The notes: generated by a model from the letters alone, not told the origin. 55,113 nucleotides of DNA from Paenibacillus oryzisoli (GCF_001653565.1 NZ_LYPB01000096.1:1-55113), one strand, 5' to 3'; counted from the first letter of the stretch, positions 16,967 through 25,899 are shown. Translations and numbers: made by a program.

Positions 16967-18157
16967 TTACGTGTAAAAAATCTTTTTATTCTTCACGGAG
17001 GTGCGGTTCTGTGAATCCTCAAAGGTGCCCCCGATAACTTGGATACCATCCAAAAGTTTCGCCTTAATCATCATGCCGATCGCTGGAATGTGGTTCTCGA
17101 CATCCTCACGAATGCTGTTCAGAACCGCTGGCGTCGCCAGCGCACTGTAGACATGCACAGTTAATGCATTGCCACTCACCTGAACACGAACACTTGCTTC
17201 ACGCAGATGACGATACACGACATCCTCGATGTCATAGATACTGATTTTCTCCCCATGCTTCAGGTCGGGTCCTACGCGCTTGACGATACTCTTAAAGCTC
17301 TGCGTGGGAACGCCATCCACATCAATAACTTTCAAATCGCGCACAACGTCATACGTCACATACCGCAGTGCCGGAAACGATTCCCTCACTGTCGAAGTAA
17401 GCACCAATACTTGCTCTAACACATCCGGCAACGGCTCCAAGTCCGCATCCAGCAACTCAGGCTGAATCCCCTCAGCGAGAATGCCCTCCGCAAATAAATA
17501 CCTACCATGGTCGTGGGAAAAGTAGGCAATGGTTCCTATCTCGATAGATCCATACGTATCGGTGACCTGCGTCTCCGCTATCCCCAATCTTTCGGCCGTC
17601 CGCTGTCTCCATCCAGGAGAAGCAATTTCCCCAACTAGAATGACATGCTGGATGCCATACGTTCCAGGATGCTCTGACGCTTGCATAATCCGGTCCAAAA
17701 TGGACGGCATCGTGTACAGCACTTCGGGTCTAAAGCTTTGAAGCCGTTCAATATGTTCCTCGATCGGAAGCCGAAAGGATACGGATTCTACCTCCATACC
17801 GAGCTCGCGAAAAACCTCGACAGCGGTTGCCTCCGCGTGCCCTGTCCCCATGTCTGCCATCGCAGTCCGATAACTAGCGCCTGCCAGAATCGTGCGGAAC
17901 ACATCCCGTTTAATTCTCAGATAATCCTCTTCGTCGGATTCGGAATAAAAGATGGTCTTACGCCGTTTCGAACTCGTACCCGACGTTAGATACCGATTCA
18001 TTGGCTCATGTAGCAATGGATTGGTATCCGTATAGTAGTGCGATTCCAACTTTCCAGCTGTCACTAGCGGTAGTGCAGCTAGTTCTTCCCGTTCATGTCC
18101 TGGCAGCAACCAGGGAAATTGCTCTTTCATTTTCTGAATAAATCCTTCTATGCGCAT
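16967..18157 (-). CDS. Stand-alone adenylate-forming enzyme (PaaK/CoF-synthetase-like)
   Basis: A 396-residue member of the ANL superfamily, related to phenylacetate-CoA ligases and coenzyme F390 synthetases. The phosphate loop is LTSGTSSKRRKT (57-68), the A5-like motif TYGSIEIGT (201-209), an A7-like YVTYD (266-270) and an A8-like hinge from KRVGPDLKHGEKIS to DIEDVV (about 293-313). It lacks attached carrier or condensation domains. ATG at 18157 follows GAGGAGG. First gene of the operon with SbnA- and SbnB-like genes, so it may activate diaminopropionate or a partner acid. Substrate, and whether it makes a thioester or amide, cannot be read from sequence. Confidence 0.82.
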   Translation of the reverse strand: MRIEGFIQKMKEQFPWLLPGHEREELAALPLVTAGKLESHYYTDTNPLLHEPMNRYLTSGTSSKRRKTIFYSESDEEDYLRIKRDVFRTILAGASYRTAMADMGTGHAEATAVEVFRELGMEVESVSFRLPIEEHIERLQSFRPEVLYTMPSILDRIMQASEHPGTYGIQHVILVGEIASPGWRQRTAERLGIAETQVTDTYGSIEIGTIAYFSHDHGRYLFAEGILAEGIQPELLDADLEPLPDVLEQVLVLTSTVRESFPALRYVTYDVVRDLKVIDVDGVPTQSFKSIVKRVGPDLKHGEKISIYDIEDVVYRHLREASVRVQVSGNALTVHVYSALATPAVLNSIREDVENHIPAIGMMIKAKLLDGIQVIGGTFEDSQNRTSVKNKKIFYT

Positions 18158-18360
18158 AGACGTGCGGCTCCTCCTCTCAGCTCTAGTAACTGAACCTGAA
18201 CACTAACTCCACACCTGACTACATATTCTATGCGCCCTTCGCGCCTATCGTTCTTTTTTCCTAATTGCCCTACTCATTTCCCCGTTCACCCGTCTCCAGT
18301 ATCGTTCATATCATAGTGAAACAACGTAACGCCGAACTCCGTAGAGAGAGGATCATTTCC

Positions 18361-19251
18361 ATGACAAGTTCACTGAAAGCCGTTTCAAGCAAATGGATAA
18401 AAACACGCATCATCCAGCGGAATGTGAAATTAAGTAGATATGTACCTACGACACATCCTTTTGATCGAAATCGACTATCTTCCATGCTGACCCAGCACGG
18501 TATGCTCTACGTTAAACCCGACATCGGTTCCCTCGGAATAGGTGTTATGCGCGTTGAGAAACGAAATGGAACTTACCGCTATCAAAGCGGCATACACATC
18601 TATCGATTTCCGACATTCGATAAGCTGTACCAATCCCTGAGGCACCGCTGCGGCACCAAACGTTATCTCATTCAAAAAGGTATTCACGTGCTAACGCATG
18701 AAGGCAATCCCTATGACTTTCGTGTCATGATTCAGCGAAACCCTTCAGGCAGATGGGAATGCACGGGTACAGCAGCACGGGTCGCTCACCCTCAGAAGGC
18801 TGTCACCAATGGCAGTCAAGGCGGCACCATCTACAGCCCTTATGATCTCCTGTCCCCCCGAATCGGCGTCCAAGCAACGACTCTTCTCCTGCTTGAAATG
18901 GAAAAGATATCCCGCCTTACCGCGGGTCAACTAAGCCGTTCCTACCCAGGCATGAATGAGCTCGGTATCGATATCGCCGTCGATCAACGTCTGAAACCAT
19001 GGATCCTCGAGGTCAATACACGACCTGATCCCTGTCCCTTCACCAAGCTGGCGGATCAAACCATCATCCGCAAAATCGTCCGCTTCGGCAGAGCCAATGG
19101 CCGGAAGTATGATTTGACGTGCTCGAAGGCGAAGAAGGCGCCTAAGCCTAGGCTTCGCTTTTCGACCGCTTCTCTGGAGCAGGAGCAGCCGCTTCCGAGT
19201 GTAGAACCTTCTGCTCAACCTTTTTCAGAGCCGTTTCCTGAGAAAGAATGA
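18361..19251 (+). CDS. YheC/YheD family ATP-grasp protein
   Basis: A 296-residue protein with an ATP-grasp fold. The ATP-binding MLYVKPDIGSLGIGV, the DFRVMIQRN strand and the metal-binding PWILEVNTRPDP segment are visible. The last 45 residues are a Pro/Glu/Ser-rich tail. Members in Bacillus are annotated as endospore coat-associated; Paenibacillus genomes carry many. ATG at 18361 is chosen because GAGAGGA lies about 9 bp upstream; 32 further in-frame codons have no site. It is divergent from the diaminopropionate operon (203 bp between starts). ATP-grasp enzymes ligate diaminopropionate in dapdiamide-type pathways, but the link here is only positional. Confidence 0.85.
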   Translation: MTSSLKAVSSKWIKTRIIQRNVKLSRYVPTTHPFDRNRLSSMLTQHGMLYVKPDIGSLGIGVMRVEKRNGTYRYQSGIHIYRFPTFDKLYQSLRHRCGTKRYLIQKGIHVLTHEGNPYDFRVMIQRNPSGRWECTGTAARVAHPQKAVTNGSQGGTIYSPYDLLSPRIGVQATTLLLLEMEKISRLTAGQLSRSYPGMNELGIDIAVDQRLKPWILEVNTRPDPCPFTKLADQTIIRKIVRFGRANGRKYDLTCSKAKKAPKPRLRFSTASLEQEQPLPSVEPSAQPFSEPFPEKE

Positions 19252-19298
19252 TTTTATCGAGGTTACAGCTCACTATCCGACGGATTCCTCGGCAGCTT

Positions 19299-19318
19299 CA
19301 CGCTGTAAGCGTGTTTTT
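19299..19318 (+). terminator. Terminator after the ATP-grasp gene
   Basis: A 6-bp stem CACGCT/AGCGTG with a 3-base loop is followed by TTTTT, about 48 bp beyond the stop codon. Confidence 0.6.
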
Positions 19319-19353
19319 CACCGTTACAGCAGTTAAAGGCGGGATTCCATACA

Positions 19354-20171
19354 ATCGAGTAGGCCCATGCGCAATTGCATGGGCCTCTCACAGATCCGAA
19401 CATGCGGGTCATCGCATCCGGCTCCTCTAGTATTTATCCCCGCTGGGGATGAAGTTCTTTGTAAATAACAAGCAAACTACTTAGACCAATTTCTTCAAAC
19501 CATGTATTTGGCATCGCATACTGAGCGTAGGTTGAGTGGGAACTTCTCCATGCTGTCATTCGGAGACCGGGTAATTCGTTGTTTTCCCATCCTCGTTTTC
19601 GCATTTCACGGTGAAGTTCTCTCACCTTCTTTACCAACCTTTGAACATCTTCTTTTCGGCACATGGCTTCCCTCACTAACTCATCTTCTCTGGTTTCGGG
19701 CTTCACACAAGTCTCCGCCTTTTGAGTCAAAGCTTGCATCGACGATCTTTTTTTCTTTTTTTTCTACGCCGATTCACTTGTCTTTGCGGCCTTTTTGACA
19801 AGCTTTTTCACTACTATCCCTACGTCTGACTTCTCACCATCCGTACCTCTTTACTTAGCCATCACGGTTTTGAAAAGAGATTACCACCTAAGTGGAAAAG
19901 GTGAGACCTCCTTGGGTCACATCATCGTACTTTCACTCGAATCCAGTCCTCATAACCTTCAACGCTATGGATGGTATTGGACTTCCCTTCCTTTGGCAAG
20001 GTCATCCTGCGTTGCGGGCCAGCTTGGTTTAACCGCCTGTTCCGAGATTTGTCTCCCCATCCTCCGCACCCTTCCTCACGGACAGAGCACTATGGGTTAA
20101 CTATGTACTTCCGCCATCTCACGGTGTACTCGGGACTTTCACCTGTTAGCACGATGCGCTGCCAAGCGCAC
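19354..20171 (-). mobile_element. Group II intron, internally deleted
   Basis: On the minus strand the element starts GTGCGCTTGGCAGCGC (20171 downward), followed by AGGTGAAAGTCCCG and GGCGGAAGTA segments seen in domain I of bacterial group II introns. Domain V is at 19393-19424 (GAGCCGGATGCGATGA... CGGATC with the GNRA-like loop region), and domain VI follows as a GGCCCATGC/GCATGGGCC hairpin with an unpaired A before the CTCGAT 3' end at 19354. Total length is about 0.82 kb against about 1.9 kb for an intact intron; nearly all of the reverse transcriptase is missing. The 5' end directly abuts a terminator hairpin at 20172-20218, the insertion habit of class C introns. Confidence 0.82.
19434..19739 (-). 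pseudogene. Deleted group II intron reverse transcriptase/maturase
   Basis: A 101-residue frame joins an LtrA-type N-terminus (MQALTQKAETC, then REDELVREAMCRKEDVQRLVKKV) to a maturase C-terminus (HSTYAQYAMPNTWFEEIGLSSLL). The reverse transcriptase palm and fingers, including any YADD motif, are absent. The frame stays open across the junction, consistent with one internal in-frame deletion of roughly 1 kb. No activity is expected; movement would need a maturase supplied in trans. Confidence 0.78.
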
Positions 20172-20218
20172 CAACAGGCCGTCCCACAAGGTTAATTACC
20201 TTGTAGGACGGCCTGTTG
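20172..20218 (-). terminator. Terminator hairpin of the ABC operon, intron target
   Basis: A near-perfect hairpin: 13 bp CAACAGGCCGTCC/GGACGGCCTGTTG, one C-A mismatch, then ACAAGG/CCTTGT. It follows the last ABC permease gene by 8 bp. The T-run expected after the stem on the minus strand is missing because the group II intron begins at the next base. Confidence 0.8.
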
Positions 20219-20225
20219 ATTTGAG

Positions 20226-21011
20226 CTATGAACCTGCGCCGCGATAACGTTTCACGCCAAAATTCCAAATCGTGATACCAATGACACTGAACACGACCCC
20301 CACCACCGGGGTAAGCAAAGCAAACCATTTCCAGTTCTCTGGATCAATGAAATACGCGGCGGGATAGAAACCCACGAATGCAAAAGGCAGTATCCACGTC
20401 AGAATACTCCGCAGCAATTTATTATATATCGTTGCCGGATAACGCCCGTAGTTCTGAATATTCCAGATCAACGGCAGGATGCCTGTTGGCGCATCAGAGA
20501 AGAAGGCCAATGCGGTCAGAGAAATGTATACACCTGCATAAATGAGGATTGAGCCGACCACCATGACGATGAAAATCAGCGGATCATGCCAGTGGAACGG
20601 CAGGTCCAACTGCACCCAGGAGTAGATCATGACGACCAATCCTCCCAATGCACTGAACATCGAAGCAGGATCGAGATTCTCCATCATCAGCTGCCACAGA
20701 TTATACGCTGGCCGCGTTAGGATACGATCCATTTCCCCTTTTACAATATAGCGCTCGCTAAAGCCCCACAAATTAAAAAAGGAAATAAATATGCCATAGG
20801 GGATCATAAAATAACCGTAGATGAACAAAATTTGTTCTTGATTCCAGCCGCCCATCGATTGCGTTTGCATAAAAACGACGAGAATGAAGAATAGATTCAG
20901 TCCATTGAATAACAGATCGGACAGCACTTCTATCCAAAAATCGGATCGGTAGGTGAGCCGCGTTTTCATGTAGTTTTTGAAATAGTCGAAAACGAGGGTG
21001 ATATAGAACAT
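20226..21011 (-). CDS. ABC-2 family permease (second subunit)
   Basis: A 261-residue membrane protein with about six transmembrane helices, of the ABC-2 permease group formerly described by COG3694. It begins MFYITLVFDYFKNYMKTRLTYR, preceded by GGGAGGG. It lies 3 bp after the upstream permease gene, so the two are translationally coupled. With the ATPase and the other permease it should form a heterodimeric exporter whose cargo is unknown. It is followed by a terminator. Confidence 0.85.
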   Translation of the reverse strand: MFYITLVFDYFKNYMKTRLTYRSDFWIEVLSDLLFNGLNLFFILVVFMQTQSMGGWNQEQILFIYGYFMIPYGIFISFFNLWGFSERYIVKGEMDRILTRPAYNLWQLMMENLDPASMFSALGGLVVMIYSWVQLDLPFHWHDPLIFIVMVVGSILIYAGVYISLTALAFFSDAPTGILPLIWNIQNYGRYPATIYNKLLRSILTWILPFAFVGFYPAAYFIDPENWKWFALLTPVVGVVFSVIGITIWNFGVKRYRGAGS

Positions 21012-21014
21012 GCG

Positions 21015-21809
21015 TTACCCTCCCTGTACGAATAAACGTGTTTTGGATTTTACCCACAGTACATAGATCGGAATAATAAGGAGCAGGAACCAGAGTACTT
21101 GTACGCCAAAGTTTTGGAGTATAGCGTTGCCCGTTATTTTGCCGGTAAACACGGCGCTGGGTAAATATGTGATCGCCTGAAAGGGCAGCCATTCAAGAAT
21201 CGACTTGGACCATCCTGGGAAAAATGAGATCGGGATAATAAGTCCTGAAAACAGGTCCACCGCTACGCGCTTCATGCGCATAAGGCCTTCATTATTTTCG
21301 AGGAAAAAGGCAAATAAACCCGTAATAATATTCAACTGCGTATTAATTAGAAAGCTGAAGAACAGCATCACTAAGTAGATGACCCACAAGCTCGGATCCG
21401 TTGGGAACTGAATCGGCAGCAGCAACCAGATCAGAATCATGCCTGGAGTAGTGAAGAGCAATAGCCGGAAAACCCCTTCGCCTAACCCTTGCATCATTTT
21501 CACAAAAATATAGTTGTAAGGCCGGATGAATTGAATCGCGACACTTCCATCACGAATCTCGTTTGCAATCTCGCGATCTAGGTTATTAAAATAGAAAGCG
21601 CGTCCCATCCAGGATATCGCCACATAGGTTGTCATTTGCCCTAGGGTAAGACCACCAATGACAGCTTGATCGCCGTAAATCGCTTTGTAGACGAAATAGT
21701 AAGAACCAATATTCAGGGCATAAATCAGGATCCCGCTGTAATAATTCACCCGATAAGCGAGCATCATGAGAAACCGCATGCGTATAACTTCTATATAAGC
21801 TTTATGCAT
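21015..21809 (-). CDS. ABC-2 family permease (first subunit)
   Basis: A 264-residue membrane protein with about six transmembrane helices, of the COG4587-type ABC-2 permeases. ATG at 21809 is chosen: AGGGAG lies 9 bp upstream and the start overlaps the ATPase stop by 8 bp. The conserved REIANEIRDGSVAIQFIRPYNY segment between helices 2 and 3 likely contacts the ATPase. A longer frame to 21944 lies inside the ATPase gene and is not credible. Confidence 0.87.
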   Translation of the reverse strand: MHKAYIEVIRMRFLMMLAYRVNYYSGILIYALNIGSYYFVYKAIYGDQAVIGGLTLGQMTTYVAISWMGRAFYFNNLDREIANEIRDGSVAIQFIRPYNYIFVKMMQGLGEGVFRLLLFTTPGMILIWLLLPIQFPTDPSLWVIYLVMLFFSFLINTQLNIITGLFAFFLENNEGLMRMKRVAVDLFSGLIIPISFFPGWSKSILEWLPFQAITYLPSAVFTGKITGNAILQNFGVQVLWFLLLIIPIYVLWVKSKTRLFVQGG

Positions 21810-22854
21810 GGGTCGTAACTCCCTCTGGCTGATCGATCTCCAAACGTTTCGCTTCGGCCGAGCCTGATTTATAAATTTCACGCACGATATCGTCGGTATT
21901 CGTTTCATTGATTTTGATATCTTGGATTTGCAGCACGCCCACAACGCGACTTAACACATCCGAGATATTCGCTCTTTCGTAAGGGATGAACACTTTGGCG
22001 GATAGCTCATTCTCCAGCTGCCAAGCTACATCCAAGCCCTGCGTCAGCTCTTGAAGTCGCGCTAATGTCGTTGGTTGCTCGAACTGTAGGACAACTTCTT
22101 TTCCTTTGCCCCATCTGGCTTTCAGCTCTTCCAGACCGCCATCATAAATAATTCGGCCGTCATCTAGCATAATAACACGGGAGCATAGTGCTTCGATGTC
22201 CTGCAAATCATGCGTTGTCAGCAGAATCGTCGTCTCATATCGCTGATTAAGCGACTTCAGAAATTCGCGAATCTCTGTTTTGACAACAATATCGAGGCCG
22301 ATGGTCGGCTCATCCAGAAACAGAATTTCAGGATTATGCAGCAGCGAAGCCGCTAATTCACAACGCATCCGCTGACCTAAGCTGAGTTTACGGACAGGTC
22401 GTGACAGAAGATCGGATAGCTGCAAACGGTCAACGAGTTCGTCGAGACGTTTTTTGTAATCGGCTTCGGAGACCCGATATACCTTTTTCAACAGCTGGAA
22501 AGACTCTACAACACCGATGTCCCACCAGAGCTGACTGCGCTGACCGAACACGACACCGATCCCAGCGACGAATTTCTCACGCTCTTTGAACGGCACATAG
22601 CCATTCACTTTGATGTGTCCCGATGTCGGGACGAGAATACCGGTCAACATCTTGATTGTTGTCGATTTCCCGGCTCCATTTTCACCGATATATCCACAAA
22701 TCTCGCCCTTCGGAATCTGAAAGCTTATATCTTTCACGGCTGTAATTTGCTTGTACTCACGTTTGAATAAATCTTGCATGGCCCCCTTGAGGCCACCGCG
22801 GCTTTGCTGAACTTGAAATTCTTTGCGCAGCATTTGAACATCTATGGCTAACAT
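21802..22854 (-). CDS. ABC transporter ATP-binding protein
   Basis: A 350-residue ABC ATPase of the COG4586 type found with paired ABC-2 permeases. Walker A GENGAGKST, an early Q-loop region VVFGQRSQLWW, signature LSLGQ, Walker B ILFLDEPTIGLD and a switch His in TTHD are all present, so it should be active. A C-terminal extension of about 90 residues follows the core. A GGGGGAAG site precedes the ATG. First gene of the exporter operon, divergent from the LCP gene. Confidence 0.92.
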   Translation of the reverse strand: MLAIDVQMLRKEFQVQQSRGGLKGAMQDLFKREYKQITAVKDISFQIPKGEICGYIGENGAGKSTTIKMLTGILVPTSGHIKVNGYVPFKEREKFVAGIGVVFGQRSQLWWDIGVVESFQLLKKVYRVSEADYKKRLDELVDRLQLSDLLSRPVRKLSLGQRMRCELAASLLHNPEILFLDEPTIGLDIVVKTEIREFLKSLNQRYETTILLTTHDLQDIEALCSRVIMLDDGRIIYDGGLEELKARWGKGKEVVLQFEQPTTLARLQELTQGLDVAWQLENELSAKVFIPYERANISDVLSRVVGVLQIQDIKINETNTDDIVREIYKSGSAEAKRLEIDQPEGVTTHA

Positions 22855-23084
22855 GTGTCTTCCCCCTGACTTCGTCGCCCATGGTTACAGATTACGGCAA
22901 CATTCGTCATAACTTGCTATCGAAGTTTCGTAGCATCTATAATATGGATCATAATGACGTTTCATACAACCGTACAACAAGCTCATGATACCCCAATTCT
23001 GTAAGAAAAAAAAGTACAGATTAATAGACATCGTATTTTACCTTAAATCAACGCTAAATTTACCTGGAGAGGAGCTTACATAGT

Positions 23085-24128
23085 ATGAAAATCTTCAAAC
23101 GGACCATGCTCCTGATCGTCATGCTTCTTCTTGTGGTCGCCGGCTATTATTCTTACGCCTTCTATAGTTTCGCTAACAATATCTCTCATAACTCAGACAC
23201 GAAGGATGGGAAAGGCAGTGGAACCATATCCTCGCTTCCAAACAACGTGAAGGATGCTGATAAATACATACCACCGAAATGGGAGAGCAAGCAGCGAGTG
23301 AATATTCTGCTATTAGGCGGCGATTCTCGCGGCATGGTGAAGAATGAATTACCTAGATCAGACAGTATTATGCTAGCCTCTATCGATCCGGTCACCAAGA
23401 AGGCCCACCTGTTCTCGATTCTGCGAGACACTTACGTGAAAATCCCTGGTGAAGGCGAGGATCGGATTAATACCGCGATTACGTCAGGCGGACCTAATTT
23501 GGCCATGAAAACCGTTAGCGACCTGCTTGGCATTCCCGTTCAATATTATGTGTATACAGATTTCAAGGGCTTCATCGCGCTTATTGACGCGGTCGGCGGC
23601 ATCGACATTGATGTGGAAAAGGATATGAAATATTCCGATTCCGAAGATGACCATGTGTACGACATTAATTTGAAAAAAGGGCATCAGCATCTTGATGGCA
23701 AAACAGCCTTGCAATATGTACGTTTCCGCCATGACGCGCTGTCTGACTTCACACGAACCGAAAGACAACGAAAATTCCTGACGGCTGTTGCAGCTAAAAT
23801 GCAATCCACATCATCGCTAATCAAGTTGCCGCGTATTCTGAATGCGATCGATCCTTACATCGATACGAATCTAACCGTAACAGACATGCTTAAGCTCGGA
23901 AGTCTCGGCTATGAAGCCAAAGCTGACGGTATTGTCACGTCACAGCTTCCGCCTTCAGATCTGCTCGTGGAGAAATCGATCCGCGGCGCTTCCGTGATCA
24001 CTGCGGATAAAGTGAAGCTTCAAAAGTATTTGAAAGACCTTTTTGCGGGTACGGCTGAAGCGGATTCAGGGCCAAGCAAGCCATCGCCTTCGCCAACACC
24101 GAAGGTTGCTACGAAAGCCGTGAAGTAG
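23085..24128 (+). CDS. LytR-CpsA-Psr (LCP) family protein
   Basis: A 347-residue membrane-anchored enzyme of the LCP family, which transfer wall teichoic acid or other glycopolymers to peptidoglycan. One N-terminal transmembrane helix (TMLLIVMLLLVVAGYYSY) leads to an extracellular LCP domain with the NILLLGGDSRG, RSDSIMLASIDP, SILRDTYVKIPG and ALQYVRFRHDALSDFTRTERQ motifs. A Pro/Ser-rich tail ends the protein. GGAGAGGAG precedes the ATG. Monocistronic, followed by a strong terminator. Confidence 0.93.
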   Translation: MKIFKRTMLLIVMLLLVVAGYYSYAFYSFANNISHNSDTKDGKGSGTISSLPNNVKDADKYIPPKWESKQRVNILLLGGDSRGMVKNELPRSDSIMLASIDPVTKKAHLFSILRDTYVKIPGEGEDRINTAITSGGPNLAMKTVSDLLGIPVQYYVYTDFKGFIALIDAVGGIDIDVEKDMKYSDSEDDHVYDINLKKGHQHLDGKTALQYVRFRHDALSDFTRTERQRKFLTAVAAKMQSTSSLIKLPRILNAIDPYIDTNLTVTDMLKLGSLGYEAKADGIVTSQLPPSDLLVEKSIRGASVITADKVKLQKYLKDLFAGTAEADSGPSKPSPSPTPKVATKAVK

Positions 24129-24150
24129 GACGCATGCTTGAAAAACAGAT

Positions 24151-24180
24151 AATAAGAGTGGGCATCCACTCTTATTTTTT
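24151..24180 (+). terminator. Terminator of the LCP gene
   Basis: The perfect stem AATAAGAGTGG/CCACTCTTATT, interrupted only by a short GCAT loop, is followed by TTTTT, 23 bp after the stop codon. Confidence 0.88.
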
Positions 24181-24253
24181 GTATGAGAATGTATGGGCAT
24201 AGGCGGGCATTGCGATTAGATGCGTTACGCCACATTTGCTATCCGCGTTTCCT

Positions 24254-24440
24254 AACGGAACGTCAGGGCGCTATTTCTCTGAAATCCGCTCAAATTACTG
24301 AGAAACGGAACGTCAGGACGCTAATCTGCCTTTTTTCGCGTAATTTGGTTGGTTTGCAGTACAATAGAGGAACGACGTTCCGCAACTTCTCTAAATAGCT
24401 TAATATAGCGTAAATAGCGTACTATCGTTCCGTTCCGCTG
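24254..24440. repeat. GGAACGTCAGG-type intergenic repeats
   Basis: AACGGAACGTCAGGRCGCTA occurs at 24254 and 24304, exactly 50 bp apart. The dyad GGAACGACGTTCC follows at about 24371, and TATCGTTCCGTTCC near 24423 is an inverted relative. The motifs resemble those at 14783-14965. No coding sequence is evident in this 414-bp gap. Confidence 0.6.
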
Positions 24441-24542
24441 CGTTTCATTGACGGATTAGGAAACAGTTTAAGAACAAACCTAATAAAAGATTCAAAAATG
24501 CTATTAGTAATCACCACTACATATATAAAGGAATGATATCGC

Positions 24543-25889
24543 ATGGAACGCAAGCAATCCGAACTCCTCTATCAAGAAGCACTGCAACACATCGTCGGCG
24601 GGGTCAACTCCCCTTCCCGCTCATTCAAAGCCGTTGGCGGCGGCGCCCCCATCTTCATGAAGCGTGCGCAAGGCGCACACTTCTGGGACGTTGACGGGAA
24701 TCGCTTCATTGATTACCTCGCCGCCTATGGCCCGATAATTACCGGTCACGCGCATCCGCACGTGACCGAAGCGATCATTCGCGCCGCACAGAACGGCACG
24801 CTGTACGGCACCCCGACCGAACTCGAGATCGAGTTCGCTAAGATGCTGAAGTCGGCGATTCCCTCGCTCGACAAAGTGCGCTTCGTCAACTCCGGCACCG
24901 AGGCCGTGATGACGACGATTCGCGTGGCGCGCGCGTATACGAAGCGCACCAAGATCATTAAGTTCGCCGGGTGCTACCACGGCCACTCGGATCTCGTGCT
25001 GGTGGCGGCCGGCTCCGGGCCGTCCACACTAGGCACGCCGGACAGCGCAGGCGTGCCGGCGAGTATCGCGCAAGAGGTCATCACCGTGCCGTTCAACGAC
25101 ATTCCTCTACTTTCGGCCGCGCTTGCACGCTGGGGTGAAGACATTGCCGCGGTGATGGTCGAGCCCATCGTCGGCAACTTCGGCATGGTCATGCCCCATG
25201 CCGGCTACCTCGAGCAGCTCTGCGCAGCAGCTCGCCAACATGGCGCCCTCGTCATCTACGACGAGGTGATCACGGCGTTCCGATTCCATTACGGAACGGC
25301 ACAGACCTATGACGGCCTCCCGATTCTTGCGGGAGGCCCCACAGAGGCGGCGACGCGCTTCGCCGCCGTAGAGCCGGACCTCACGGCCCTAGGCAAGGTG
25401 ATCGGCGGCGGGCTGCCGATCGGGGCCTACGGGGGCCGCAAGGAAGTGATGGAGCAGGTCGCGCCGCTCGGACCTGCTTATCAAGCCGGCACGATGGCGG
25501 GGAACCCCGCCTCCATCTCGGCCGGCATCGCCTGCTTGGAGGTGCTTCAGCAGCCAGGTGTTTACACCAAGCTTGAGCAGCTTGGCTCAGCACTTGCAGG
25601 TGGCATCGCCGAATCCGCCGCCCGCCATGGTATCGCCTTGACGCTGAACCGAATCGGCGGCGCGTTCTCTACACATTTTTGTGATCATCCCATCACCAAT
25701 TATGAAGAAGCGCAAGATACCGATGGCGAGAAATTTGCCGATTTCTTCCGACTTATGCTGGAGCAAGGCATTAATCTTGCCCCTTCCAAATACGAAGCTT
25801 GGTTCATGACCATCGCCCACACAGAGGAAGATATTGCCCAAACGCTAGAGGCGGCAGACCGCGCCTTCAAAGTCATGAAAAACCGATGA
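24543..25889 (+). CDS. gsaB: Glutamate-1-semialdehyde 2,1-aminomutase, GsaB-type paralogue
   Basis: A 448-residue class III aminotransferase-fold PLP enzyme that isomerises glutamate-1-semialdehyde to 5-aminolevulinate for haem synthesis. The PLP lysine is Lys285 in LTALGKVIGGG. The sequence (HIVGGVNSPSRSFKAVGGG, APSKYEAWFMTIAHTE) follows B. subtilis GsaB more closely than HemL, as far as I recall them. An insertion of roughly 14 residues rich in Gly and Ala precedes the LTALGK strand. The middle (24600-25600) is much more GC-rich than its neighbours. AAGGAATGAT lies before the ATG. No other haem gene is nearby. Confidence 0.92.
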   Translation: MERKQSELLYQEALQHIVGGVNSPSRSFKAVGGGAPIFMKRAQGAHFWDVDGNRFIDYLAAYGPIITGHAHPHVTEAIIRAAQNGTLYGTPTELEIEFAKMLKSAIPSLDKVRFVNSGTEAVMTTIRVARAYTKRTKIIKFAGCYHGHSDLVLVAAGSGPSTLGTPDSAGVPASIAQEVITVPFNDIPLLSAALARWGEDIAAVMVEPIVGNFGMVMPHAGYLEQLCAAARQHGALVIYDEVITAFRFHYGTAQTYDGLPILAGGPTEAATRFAAVEPDLTALGKVIGGGLPIGAYGGRKEVMEQVAPLGPAYQAGTMAGNPASISAGIACLEVLQQPGVYTKLEQLGSALAGGIAESAARHGIALTLNRIGGAFSTHFCDHPITNYEEAQDTDGEKFADFFRLMLEQGINLAPSKYEAWFMTIAHTEEDIAQTLEAADRAFKVMKNR

Positions 25890-25899
25890 TTGTCCCAAA

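Noticed and set aside
14989..18157. Staphyloferrin B siderophore cluster
   Set aside because: SbnA- and SbnB-like genes are present, but the synthetases (IucA/IucC type), decarboxylase and transporter genes are missing from the neighbourhood.
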